Source of the DNA: Paenibacillus sp. S150
Lineage (GTDB): Bacteria; Bacillota; Bacilli; Paenibacillales; Paenibacillaceae
Direction: 5' to 3'
Assembly (NCBI RefSeq): GCF_019352175.1
Contig: NZ_JACBYI010000050.1
Span: 1-48,425 of the forward strand
DNA length: 48,425 bases
Shown: positions 7,972 to 15,842 of the stretch, piece after piece
Layout of the letters: every line of letters starts with the position of its first letter
Position numbering within the stretch: the first letter of the stretch is position 1
Notes under the pieces: model-generated
Told to the model about the DNA's origin: nothing
Databases searched by the model: none
The model's input: the letters and a program-made list of their open reading frames with translations, nothing else
Position numbers and translations under genes: made by a program

Positions 7972-8496
7972 TCATTTCAATAAAGCATCTATTAGCTTTA
8001 ATTGTCTTTTTCTTTCCTTTGTTGAAGCTTCTATGGAATTATTTGTTAAGGTATTTACAGCCTTTATTGCACAGTCACTACTAACCATAGCATGTCCTCT
8101 CATGTGTCCGGTTGCAACTGCCTGGGCAAATGAACGTGCTGAATACTTACTAACATCAGTTTTCGACTCTTTAGCTAATTCATTTACAGTAAATCCAACC
8201 TTTCGTAAATCATAAGCTCTTATTTTTCCTTTCAGTCGGTTTTCTAAAGTTTCTATTCCTAAATTTATACGCGGGTCATCTTTTAAATGGTTATCGAGAC
8301 ACTCTAAGTATGGAGCTGCCACCTTTAAAGCCCATTGAGCAAGTAATTTCTGCGGCAATTTTTCAAGTTCTTCTTCGATTTTATTCCTTAATACATGGTT
8401 ATCCAAAATCTTTATCTTAGGTTTACTGTGTGTAAATTCTGTCTGTTCTTTTATTTTCTGCTCATGTTTATTCCATGCATAATCCTCTATATTCAC
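7972..8496 (-). CDS. Orphan immunity-like protein (putative Imm-5-like family)
   Basis: The 174-aa soluble, lysine-rich, alpha-helical protein has no signal peptide. The middle and C-terminal part (KLPQKLLAQWALKVAAPYLE near residue 80 and RSFAQAVATGHMRGHA near 130) resembles the putative immunity proteins that protect against polymorphic toxins. That assignment is from pattern memory and could be wrong. GTG 8496 is chosen because AAAGGAGC (8504-8511) lies 7 nt upstream; a frame-extending ATG at 8556 has no such site. The gene is visibly AT-richer than all neighbours and has no toxin partner beside it. Both facts and the position next to a tRNA gene fit horizontal acquisition. Confidence 0.6.
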   Translation of the reverse strand: MNIEDYAWNKHEQKIKEQTEFTHSKPKIKILDNHVLRNKIEEELEKLPQKLLAQWALKVAAPYLECLDNHLKDDPRINLGIETLENRLKGKIRAYDLRKVGFTVNELAKESKTDVSKYSARSFAQAVATGHMRGHAMVSSDCAIKAVNTLTNNSIEASTKERKRQLKLIDALLK

Positions 8497-8690
8497 AATA
8501 CCAGCTCCTTTCAGTTTAATCGAACCAGCTTTAATTTGGGGGATTTGCTTACCCAAGTCACTTACGGGGCAGAAATCCTTTAAGCCGTGAAGCCGTATAT
8601 CGAATTATAATCATTCCTGGAGCCGTTGGCAGCAAGTATAAAAAAGCCCTTTATTCCGCAATGTAATAGGGAAGGAGGCTGATAATAACA

Positions 8691-9032
8691 ATGAACCGAC
8701 AATTACAGCTGGACCAGCAAAGCTTGGTTTCTGCCTGGCAGGAGCGCTTGCCTGCACTGATGGAGGACGGAGACAGCTTTAGCGTACAGGGTGATGCGGC
8801 GGACCCGAACAGTCTGCTGATTCATTTTAATGCGGCCGGACGGCAGGCTTATTCGCTTGATTTCCGTTGCACTTATGTCGATAGCCGTGAAGTTGCGGTA
8901 AGTTTGATTGACGCTGAAGAGGCTGGACGCCATACCGATGAACGCGCTGATGCTGTTCAGCTATTGGCGCAGCAGTACACCAGACAAATCCACGAATGCG
9001 CCCAGGCCCTGCAAGAATTGACCAATCCATAG
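8691..9032 (+). CDS. Hypothetical protein, 113 aa
   Basis: A small cytosolic acidic protein with no signal peptide or membrane segment. Alternating strands (about residues 25-75) are followed by a C-terminal helix with many Gln and Ala residues. GGAAGGAGG precedes the ATG at a normal distance, so it is very probably translated. I do not recognise a family. The sspP gene begins 13 bp after its stop with its own Shine-Dalgarno, so the two are likely co-transcribed and this one may also be used in sporulating cells. That last point is inference only. Confidence 0.75.
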   Translation: MNRQLQLDQQSLVSAWQERLPALMEDGDSFSVQGDAADPNSLLIHFNAAGRQAYSLDFRCTYVDSREVAVSLIDAEEAGRHTDERADAVQLLAQQYTRQIHECAQALQELTNP

Positions 9033-9045
9033 GAGGCTGACCAAA

Positions 9046-9198
9046 TTGAGCAAACCCAAGAGCATGCCTGTGCCCGGTGCAGAGGATAAGAACCAGGAGC
9101 GGCGCAAGGATCATAAGCATTCGAATCCAGAGCCATTGTCCGGCTCCAAAAAGGTAAAGCAGGCTAATCATGTGGATCATCACAACCCTCAAGGCTGA
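9046..9198 (+). CDS. sspP: Small acid-soluble spore protein P-type (SspP)
   Basis: A 50-residue, very hydrophilic protein rich in Lys, His, Asn and Pro. Its core, NPEPLSGSKKVKQANHVDHHN, closely matches the PEPLDGSKKVKNRNHTRQKHN region of B. subtilis SspP as I remember it. These minor spore proteins accumulate in the developing forespore. The TTG start (9046) follows AGGAGG (9031-9036) by 9 nt. The gene is short and starts with TTG, so it is easily missed. Confidence 0.8.
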   Translation: MSKPKSMPVPGAEDKNQERRKDHKHSNPEPLSGSKKVKQANHVDHHNPQG

Positions 9199-9302
9199 TC
9201 TGTCCGGGGTTATATAATTGTACGAAATGTTTCTCATATTTGCCAAATGGTTTATCATTAGGGAGGGAAAAAAAATTCTTCACATGGGAGAGGAGATTTA
9301 TA

Positions 9303-10400
9303 ATGAATAAAAAATGGGGGTTGTCCGCTGCTGCCTTGCTGCTAACTGCTGCAGTAATTCTGCCTGGCTGCGCGAACAAAGAGCAAGCACCGAAAGAGGC
9401 GTTGAAATCAGCCGCGGTCAAAGCAACGGCGCTGAATTCATATGAGATGAAGAGCAAGCTGGTAATTAATAATCTGACGATTGACGCGCCGGCAAGCGGG
9501 GAATCGGATGCAACAGCCGCACAGGTGCTCAGTATGCTGAAGAATGCTGACGTCACTATCGACGGCGTCTATCAGGCAGAACCAATGCAGACCGAATTGA
9601 CGCTGGTGCTTAATCTGAAGGGCGATATGACGATGTCCTTCACCATTCCAATGGTTATAACGGCGGAGAAGGTGTATGTCAAAGTGCCGTCGATTCCGTT
9701 CCTGCCGCTTCCGGAGACGGTGGTTGGCAAGTTCATAGAGCTTGATCTGAAGGAATTGGCCGAGCAGGAAGGAACCGAATGGAACCCGGCTGCTGTGGAT
9801 ACCCAGAAGATGCAGAAGCTTTTCAATGAGGTGCTCAGCACATTGATGGGCGAGTATGATGAAGAAACATATTTCGAGGACATTAAGCCTAAGGATGCCG
9901 CCTTGCCGGAAGGTGTTGAAGCAGAGCAGGTTGTGCAATTCAAGGTAACCGATGATAATGTCAAAGAGGCACTCACTATTCTGGTGAACAACGCCCTGCC
10001 TAAGATTATTGATATCCTGGGCAAGCAAGAATATAAAGAAATGCTGAACATTGACGCTGCAGATCTGGCCAAAGCCAAAGAGGAGCTGCAGTCCAGTGAC
10101 AGCCGTGCAGAGTTCGACAAAGGCCTGGCTGATTTGGGAACTTATCTGACTATCAATCAATTCTATTTGAATACCGCTATTAACAAAGATGATTATCCAG
10201 TGTATCAGGATCTGCTGATGGATATTAAAGTCAATGATCCAGACAATGGCGAGAACGTCAGCTTATCCGTAACTGCCAGCAATCAATACAGTAAAATTAA
10301 TGAAGAGCAAACCTTCATAATCGGTATTCCTCAGGGTGAGGACGTTATTACCCTGGATGAGCTGCAGCAGGAATTCGGAAGTACGGGCATCACTTACTAA
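9303..10400 (+). CDS. Secreted lipoprotein of unknown function
   Basis: A 365-aa protein with a lipoprotein signal: MNKKWGLSAAALLLTAAVILPG followed by Cys23, the predicted lipidation site. The mature part is acidic, with beta-rich segments up to residue ~140 and helical charged segments afterwards. It should sit on the outer face of the membrane. The start is ATG 9303 with GAGAGGAGA upstream; an upstream ATG at 9240 in frame lacks a binding site. General shape recalls LppX/LprG-like or DUF6612-like lipoproteins, but I cannot assign it. It stands alone and is closed by a strong terminator. Confidence 0.85.
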   Translation: MNKKWGLSAAALLLTAAVILPGCANKEQAPKEALKSAAVKATALNSYEMKSKLVINNLTIDAPASGESDATAAQVLSMLKNADVTIDGVYQAEPMQTELTLVLNLKGDMTMSFTIPMVITAEKVYVKVPSIPFLPLPETVVGKFIELDLKELAEQEGTEWNPAAVDTQKMQKLFNEVLSTLMGEYDEETYFEDIKPKDAALPEGVEAEQVVQFKVTDDNVKEALTILVNNALPKIIDILGKQEYKEMLNIDAADLAKAKEELQSSDSRAEFDKGLADLGTYLTINQFYLNTAINKDDYPVYQDLLMDIKVNDPDNGENVSLSVTASNQYSKINEEQTFIIGIPQGEDVITLDELQQEFGSTGITY

Positions 10401-10432
10401 ACGGACCAGTAAAGGTGGAAAAGTAAATTAGA

Positions 10433-10477
10433 AAATCCCGCATGTATGCGCAATCCCGGCGCTCATGCGGGATTTTT
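10433..10477. terminator. Bidirectional terminator between the lipoprotein gene and the GNAT gene
   Basis: AAATCCCGCATG (10433-10444) and CATGCGGGATTT (10464-10475) are perfect 12-bp arms. T-rich on the + side and acceptable on the minus side, it serves two convergent genes. Confidence 0.85.
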
Positions 10478-10529
10478 GCGATATCGCAGTAATTAAAAAC
10501 AGGAGTTGCACTTGCACCGGGGACACCTA

Positions 10530-11096
10530 TTATCCTTCCACCTGCCGGGCATCATCCACGAGAATAGCATAAGTGCGGTGATCCTGCCATTGTCCATTGA
10601 TTTGAATGAAGCGGCGGGCGATCCCCTCTGCCTGGAAGCCGTTCTTCTCAAGGACCCTGCGGGAACCATGATTGTGGAGGAGGATGGCAGCCTGTACTCT
10701 ATGCAAGGCAAGGGAGCGGAAGGCGAACTTAAGGACGAGGGCAACGGCAGCGCTTGTATATCCTTTTCCCTGCACCGCGTAATCAATGAAGTAGCCGATA
10801 TCAGCAAACTGTCCGACTCCACGTACTATATTGGAGATCGTGATCTGACCAATCAGCTGGCCGTCCAGTAAAAAGATACCGAACATATATCCACGGTCCT
10901 GCCCGGAGTCCTCCAGCCGTTGTCTAATGAGCTGCTGCTGGCTCTCCAGTGTGAAGTAATCTTTATCGCGCAGAGGCTCAAAAGGCTGGTGGTGCTCCTT
11001 ATTTCGCAGACGCAGCCGGAGCAGGTCATCGGCATCCATAGGCTGGAGCAGAGAAATATAGATGCCTTGAGTGGAGTTATAGAATTTTTGAGTCAT
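10530..11096 (-). CDS. GNAT N-acetyltransferase, RimJ/RimL-like
   Basis: A 188-aa member of the GNAT_3 group related to the ribosomal-protein N-terminal acetyltransferases. Visible features are GIFLLDGQLIGQITISNI (strand pair), the acetyl-CoA loop region YAVQGKGYTSAAVALVLKFAF (Q-G-K-G-Y-T) and HNHGSRRVLEKNGFQAEG (Asn/Glu-Lys-x-Gly-Phe motif). The substrate cannot be told from sequence. TAAGGAG stands just before the ATG. It begins 11 bp after the tadA stop, so the two form a minus-strand operon. Confidence 0.88.
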   Translation of the reverse strand: MTQKFYNSTQGIYISLLQPMDADDLLRLRLRNKEHHQPFEPLRDKDYFTLESQQQLIRQRLEDSGQDRGYMFGIFLLDGQLIGQITISNIVRGVGQFADIGYFIDYAVQGKGYTSAAVALVLKFAFRSLALHRVQAAILLHNHGSRRVLEKNGFQAEGIARRFIQINGQWQDHRTYAILVDDARQVEG

Positions 11097-11107
11097 GGAA
11101 GCTCTCC

Positions 11108-11614
11108 TTACCTTGAAGTTTTGTTCCGCAGCCTTCGGAAAAAGGTGGTTAACAGCTCAGCACATTCCTGCTGCAATATGCCTTGTATGACCCCGGTGCG
11201 GTGATTAAACTGCGGCTCCTCCAAGAGATTCATCAAGGTGCCTGCGCAGCCGGCTTTGGGATCGGGGGTGCCATATACAGCAAGCGGCAATCTGGATTGG
11301 ATCATGGCTCCGGCACACATGGGGCAAGGCTCCAGAGTGACGTACAACTGGCAGTCCAGAAGACGCCAGGAGCCAAGCAGGGTACTGGCCCCGCGAATGG
11401 CAACCATCTCTGCATGGGCGGTGGAATCCAGGGTTGTCTCCCGCAGATTATAGCCGCGGCCGATGATTTCTCCATGGCGCACCACCACCGCCCCGATCGG
11501 AACCTCACCCAGTGCTTCTGCCTTGCGGGCCTCTGCTATTGCTTCTTTCATCCAATATTCATGAACTGCAACTTCCTCAGACGACAGTTCATTATTTATA
11601 TTATCCAACCCCAT
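11108..11614 (-). CDS. tadA: tRNA adenosine(34) deaminase
   Basis: It converts A34 to inosine in tRNA-Arg(ACG), needed to read CGC and CGA codons. The zinc deaminase motifs are complete: H67-A-E69 and P96-C97-P-M-C100. Length 168 aa is usual. The ATG at 11614 leaves only 2 nt after AAAGGA. A TTG two codons later (11608) has better spacing, so the true start may be there. In B. subtilis tadA is just upstream of the SRP RNA and dnaX; here it is on the opposite strand and 32 kb away. Confidence 0.94.
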   Translation of the reverse strand: MGLDNINNELSSEEVAVHEYWMKEAIAEARKAEALGEVPIGAVVVRHGEIIGRGYNLRETTLDSTAHAEMVAIRGASTLLGSWRLLDCQLYVTLEPCPMCAGAMIQSRLPLAVYGTPDPKAGCAGTLMNLLEEPQFNHRTGVIQGILQQECAELLTTFFRRLRNKTSR

Positions 11615-11668
11615 CTTCCTTTCTCTACTTGCCCTTGTGCAACGAACAGATATTCGTTCTTAACAAAT

Positions 11669-11762
11669 TGTGGACAACTCTGTGGATAAAGCCCGACTTA
11701 TACACAATATTGTACACATCGTAATTTGATAAAATGTTTATATGTGCATAACCTGTGGATGG
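11669..11762. promoter_or_regulatory. DnaA-box cluster between tadA and the kinase gene
   Basis: Within 94 bp there are three perfect 9-mers of the TTATNCACA consensus: TGTGGATAA 11681-11689 (reverse), TTATACACA 11698-11706 (forward) and TGTGCATAA 11743-11751 (reverse). Two are one-mismatch boxes: TGTGGACAA 11669-11677 and TTGTACACA 11710-11718. One is a two-mismatch box, TGTGGATGG 11754-11762. Start-to-start spacings are 12, 17, 12, 33 and 11 bp. An AT-rich stretch (11721-11745) lies inside. It sits in the 303-bp divergent region between tadA and a sporulation-type kinase. It is not next to dnaA, so it is more likely a regulatory or titration cluster than the origin itself. Confidence 0.75.
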
Positions 11763-11917
11763 TTTCTTATCTATTGTAGAGAAACTGTCTATAAAATTCA
11801 ATATTTCCCGAAGGAGGCCGCAGAGTGAAATGTCTTTTCAAATGTGAGGGCAAAAGGTATGATAATATTTGAACACTCCGCTAGGATTTACCAACGGATA
11901 AGAGGTGGAAAAACAGC

Positions 11918-14248
11918 TTGTCCATAAAAATAAAGTTATCGGCAATCATCTTCGGTTCGGTGCTCTTGATACTGGCGCTTAATCTTACCATTAATCTTCA
12001 TGCGGCTCGAAGCAATCTGCGCAATGAAAGTATAAATAATATGAAGATGACCGCCAGGCAGATTGCCGTCTCCGTCGAACAGAGCGGCTATAGCTCTAAT
12101 TATGTGCAGCACCAAATCGCCCAGAACCTTAGGCTGACCGCTATCCTGGCCTCCAAGGAACTTGATCCCGATATTCAAAATGTGAAGAACGAACAGCTGG
12201 TTGCGCTTGCAAATAAGCTGGGGGTATCTAATATTTCACTTCTGGTCAAGACTGAGGATGATGTGGTCGTTGCCAAATCTTCAGATCCTGGTGAGCTAGG
12301 TCTGTCTACCAAGAGTATGGGGTATTGGTATGTGGCATTTCTTGAACTGTTTGCAGGCCAGGAGGTTTCGGTTGAGCAAGGGCAGAGCTTTGAGCATTTC
12401 TGGTCAGGACCCTTTGAATATTCAACCTCTAATCCGGAGTACATCGAGAAGTGGGGATACTACTATGACCAATCGAGCAATTACATTATAGATCCTTACA
12501 TTCGCAGCACGGCCGTAAGTGATTATGTAAAAATTATGAATCCCGATGAGATTGTCCGCCAGTCCATGGAGGTCAATTCCGGAATTCTGGAGATCACAGG
12601 TATTAATCCCAAAACCTTTGGAGCACCGACCATGCTGACAGATGGCAGTGATCCTGCCAATCAGAAGCTGCGCAACCGCGCCATTAAGTACGGCACTTAC
12701 ATTTATGGCAATGTCGAAGAGGACAAGACGGCCATTATGGGTGCTTTGAGCAGTGAGGCACCTATTACGCTGGACACACAGGCCCTTGGCAAAAGAGTGC
12801 TGAAAACCTTCATTCCGATCAAGCAGCCGGGGGTAGAAGATTATGTGATCAGTATTGTTATGGATTATTCGGTTATTTCCTCGGTTATCAAACAGCAGCT
12901 GCTGAACAATGTAACCACATCGGTGGTGCTGCTTGTAGTCTTTTTCATGGGGAGCTATATCCTTGCGGGTGCTGTTACCCGGCCGATTCAGGATATCCTG
13001 AAAAAGGTAAACGATGTGGCCAGAGGCAAGTTCGAGCCTCCGTTAAATGTGGAAAGCCGTGATGAGCTGGGACAACTGGCGCACCGTATTAATGCCATGA
13101 CCTCGCATCTGCTGCAGCATACCAACCGGCTTGGACAAACGCTGGAAGAGAACCGGGCCGTCAAAGAGCGGCTGGAGTCGGTAATCAACGGCACCTCGGA
13201 TGCGATTCATACTATGGACATGGATGGCCGGATTATCAGCACGAACCGTGCTTTTGAAGAGCTGTACGGCTGGAGTGCGTCCGATGAATTGGACAAGACG
13301 CCTTATCTGGTGCCGGCCACAGCACAGAAGCAGGAAGAAATCAGGCTGAGAGAGCTTAAGGATGGAGCAGTCCTGGCTCCGCTGGAGACCATAAGACTAA
13401 AACGCGACGGTTCGCTCGTTGAAGTCAGTGTCAGCAGCTCGGTCATCCGCGATGAGGAAGGAAATCCGCAGTCTTTCGTCCATGTCTCGCGTGATATGAC
13501 GGAGCGCAACCGGATTGAGGAGCTGCTGAGGCGCTCGGAGAAGCTGACTACGGTGGGTCAGCTCGCAGCTGGGGTTGCCCATGAAATCCGCAATCCGCTC
13601 ACCACACTTAGGGGCTTTCTGCAGCTTCAGCAAGAGAAGAAGCTTCTGGTTCCGCTCCACATTGAGCTGATGCTCTCGGAACTGGAGCGGATCAATATGA
13701 TTGTGAGTGAATTTTTGATTTTGGCCAAGCCGCAGGCCGTGCACTTTCAACTCAGAGATGTCCGGCATATTCTGGGCGACGTGATCTCTCTCTTGGACAG
13801 CCAGGCGCACTTGTTCGGAATAGAATTTGCAACCCGGTTCTCCGAGCAGCCGGCAACGGTGCATTGCGAAGAAAATCAGTTAAAACAGGTGTTCATCAAC
13901 ATTGTCAAGAATGCGATTGAGGCTATGCCTGAAGGCGGTACGATTATGCTGGAGCAGCAGATTGTCGGCAGTACTGTTGAAATTGTCATCTCCGATGAGG
14001 GTGAGGGCGTTCCTGAGGAAATGCTGCCTAAGCTTGGCGAGCCTTTCTTTACCAACAAGGAGACGGGAACGGGCCTGGGGCTGATGGTCAGCCAGCGGAT
14101 AATCCAATCCCATAAAGGGAGCTTGGAAATACACAGTGAATACGGGTGCGGGGCCGAGGTTATGATTAAGCTGCCTGCAGCCGGAGAGCATGCTCCCGGG
14201 CAGGCCATGAACGGAGAACGGAGTGAAGACAGAAGTGAGAATCAATAA
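11918..14248 (+). CDS. Sporulation-type sensor histidine kinase (HAMP-PAS-HisKA-HATPase)
   Basis: A 776-aa membrane kinase. A transmembrane segment near residues 7-27 is followed by an extracytoplasmic sensing part to ~325. A second membrane segment (VVLLVVFFMGSYILAG, ~333-350), HAMP (~352-405), PAS (~415-535), HisKA and an ATPase domain with N, G1 and G2 boxes follow. The phosphoacceptor is His555 in AAGVAHEIRNPLTTLRGFLQLQ. That HisKA sequence type is the one shared by the Kin kinases that phosphorylate Spo0F. Spo0F is encoded in the same window, so feeding the phosphorelay is a reasonable inference. TTG 11918 follows AGAGGTGG by 9 nt. The 3' end overlaps rluF by 26 bp. The DnaA-box cluster lies upstream. 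Confidence 0.88.
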   Translation: MSIKIKLSAIIFGSVLLILALNLTINLHAARSNLRNESINNMKMTARQIAVSVEQSGYSSNYVQHQIAQNLRLTAILASKELDPDIQNVKNEQLVALANKLGVSNISLLVKTEDDVVVAKSSDPGELGLSTKSMGYWYVAFLELFAGQEVSVEQGQSFEHFWSGPFEYSTSNPEYIEKWGYYYDQSSNYIIDPYIRSTAVSDYVKIMNPDEIVRQSMEVNSGILEITGINPKTFGAPTMLTDGSDPANQKLRNRAIKYGTYIYGNVEEDKTAIMGALSSEAPITLDTQALGKRVLKTFIPIKQPGVEDYVISIVMDYSVISSVIKQQLLNNVTTSVVLLVVFFMGSYILAGAVTRPIQDILKKVNDVARGKFEPPLNVESRDELGQLAHRINAMTSHLLQHTNRLGQTLEENRAVKERLESVINGTSDAIHTMDMDGRIISTNRAFEELYGWSASDELDKTPYLVPATAQKQEEIRLRELKDGAVLAPLETIRLKRDGSLVEVSVSSSVIRDEEGNPQSFVHVSRDMTERNRIEELLRRSEKLTTVGQLAAGVAHEIRNPLTTLRGFLQLQQEKKLLVPLHIELMLSELERINMIVSEFLILAKPQAVHFQLRDVRHILGDVISLLDSQAHLFGIEFATRFSEQPATVHCEENQLKQVFINIVKNAIEAMPEGGTIMLEQQIVGSTVEIVISDEGEGVPEEMLPKLGEPFFTNKETGTGLGLMVSQRIIQSHKGSLEIHSEYGCGAEVMIKLPAAGEHAPGQAMNGERSEDRSENQ

Positions 14249-14936
14249 ATTCATCAGTGAGACAGGATTCTGCTCACGCCGTGAAGCTGACAAGCTGGTG
14301 GAGGGCGGCAGAGTTACCATCAACGGAGAACGTGCTGTGCTCGGCAGTCAGGCCGAGCCGGGGGATGAGGTGCGGATAGATGGCAGCCTCCTTGAAACGG
14401 GCAGTAAGGTAGTCTACATTGCGCTGAATAAGCCGGTGGGCATTACATCCACTACAGAGTCACATATTCAGGGGAATATTGTCGATTTCGTCGGACATCA
14501 TGAGCGGATTTTCCCCATTGGCCGGCTTGATAAAGATTCCGAAGGATTAATCCTGCTGACCAATGATGGGGATATCGTCAACAAGATTTTACGGGCTGAA
14601 GGCAAGCATGAGAAGGAATATATCGTTACTGTGGACCGGCCGGTTACACCGTCCTTCATTATGGGGATGTCGGGCGGGGTCAGGATACTGGGCAGCCTGA
14701 CGCTTCCCTGCGAAGTGACGCGAATCAGTGAGCGGGTCTTCCGTATTATTCTTACCGAAGGCAAAAACCGGCAAATCCGCCGCATGTGCTCTGCCTTTGG
14801 TTATGAGGTCCGGCGGCTGCAGCGCATCCGTGTGATGAACATCCGTCTGGGCAACCTGCAGACCGGAGAATGGCGTGAGCTCTCTGCCCGGGAGAAGCAG
14901 GAGCTGGGCGCCATGCTGAACTATCAGCTGCAGTAG
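14223..14936 (+). CDS. rluF: 23S rRNA pseudouridine synthase, RluF/RsuA family
   Basis: It isomerises a specific uridine in rRNA. The 237-aa protein has an N-terminal S4 RNA-binding domain (RINKFISETGFCSRREADKLVEGGRV, ~5-60) and the RsuA-type catalytic domain with Asp103 in GRLDKDSEGLILLTNDGD. The LTEGKNRQIRRMCSAFGYEV segment follows. The wording of the central part (LNKPVGITSTTE, DIVNKILRAEGKHEKEY) is closest to RluF as I remember it, but RluB-type specificity is not excluded. GTG 14223 lies inside the kinase gene, so translation is probably coupled. Confidence 0.88.
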   Translation: MKTEVRINKFISETGFCSRREADKLVEGGRVTINGERAVLGSQAEPGDEVRIDGSLLETGSKVVYIALNKPVGITSTTESHIQGNIVDFVGHHERIFPIGRLDKDSEGLILLTNDGDIVNKILRAEGKHEKEYIVTVDRPVTPSFIMGMSGGVRILGSLTLPCEVTRISERVFRIILTEGKNRQIRRMCSAFGYEVRRLQRIRVMNIRLGNLQTGEWRELSAREKQELGAMLNYQLQ

Positions 14937-14962
14937 CAGGCGGGCACTTTGAAGAACGAAAT

Positions 14963-15012
14963 AAAGAGCTGTACCCAAAGGACTTATTAAGACGCTTCGG
15001 TACAGCTCTTGT
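14963..15012. terminator. Bidirectional terminator between rluF and motB
   Basis: AAGAGCTGTACC (14964-14975) and GGTACAGCTCTT (14999-15010) form a perfect 12-bp stem between convergent genes. T-runs are weak on both sides. Confidence 0.7.
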
Positions 15013-15026
15013 TGTGTATGATACTT

Positions 15027-15842
15027 TCAATTTCCAGTCGCTGTGGCATCCATAGTCTGCGGGCTATCCTGATACTTCCGAAGGATTGAAATCTCCACTC
15101 GGCGGTTCTGGGCCCGTCCGGCGGCCGTGGAGTTGTCAGCGATCGGATGATATTCCCCATATCCGATGGGACTGAACTTAACCGGGTTCAGATAAGGATT
15201 CAGCAGCAGGATCTTCATGAATTGAAGCGCCCGGTCTACACTGAGATCCCAGTTGGAGGAATAGCTGCTGTTGGAGATCGGAATATTGTCCGTATGTCCC
15301 TGTACCAGCACTTCATAATCAGGGAATTGCTGCAGCATTGTGGAGATGGACTTCGCAAGCTGGCGGGAATCATCCTTCACGACAGCTTGTCCGGAAGCGA
15401 ACAAGGCGTTGTCGCTGATAGTGATCATCAGTTGGGACTGATTCAGCTTGGTACTGAGCAAATCAGTCATCCCGTTATTCTGGATATACTGGTCGAATTG
15501 CTGCTTCAGATTCTCCAGATCCTCTTGCTCTTGTTGCTTCAGCCTGGCAATTTCTGATTTGCCGGTATTCGGAGCTACTACATTATCCATCTTATCTGCC
15601 TTGCCTTGGTCAAGCTGTTTGCTTGTCGGAGCATCGGACTTATATTCCAGAACCCCGCCCCCGCCACTCAGAGCTGAACTGAAAGCTTGGCTCATCTCTT
15701 CAAATTTCTTGGCATCGGTAGCGCTCATAGCATACATAACAAGGAACAGGGCAACAAGAAGAGTCATTAAGTCGGAATAGGGCAGTAACCAGGATTCATC
15801 GGCATGTTCTTCATGCTCCTCATGTCTAGTCTTTTTGCTCAC
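15027..15842 (-). CDS. motB: Flagellar stator protein MotB
   Basis: The peptidoglycan-anchored stator half of the proton-driven flagellar motor. The 271-aa protein has a charged N-terminus, one membrane helix (LMTLLVALFLVMYAMS) with the proton-carrying Asp24 in PYSD, a plug/linker, and a C-terminal OmpA-like peptidoglycan domain (VLVQGHTDNIPI ... LSVDRALQFMKIL). GTG 15842 is chosen because AAGGAGGG is 8 nt upstream. An in-frame start at 15863 is not supported. It overlaps the end of motA by 17 bp. The pair is outside a flagellar cluster, as in B. subtilis. Confidence 0.95.
   Translation of the reverse strand: MSKKTRHEEHEEHADESWLLPYSDLMTLLVALFLVMYAMSATDAKKFEEMSQAFSSALSGGGGVLEYKSDAPTSKQLDQGKADKMDNVVAPNTGKSEIARLKQQEQEDLENLKQQFDQYIQNNGMTDLLSTKLNQSQLMITISDNALFASGQAVVKDDSRQLAKSISTMLQQFPDYEVLVQGHTDNIPISNSSYSSNWDLSVDRALQFMKILLLNPYLNPVKFSPIGYGEYHPIADNSTAAGRAQNRRVEISILRKYQDSPQTMDATATGN

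Noticed and set aside
11669..11762. Calling the DnaA-box cluster the replication origin.
   Set aside because: dnaA and dnaN are not here, and the conserved origin lies before guaB in Firmicutes. A secondary cluster is the safer reading.
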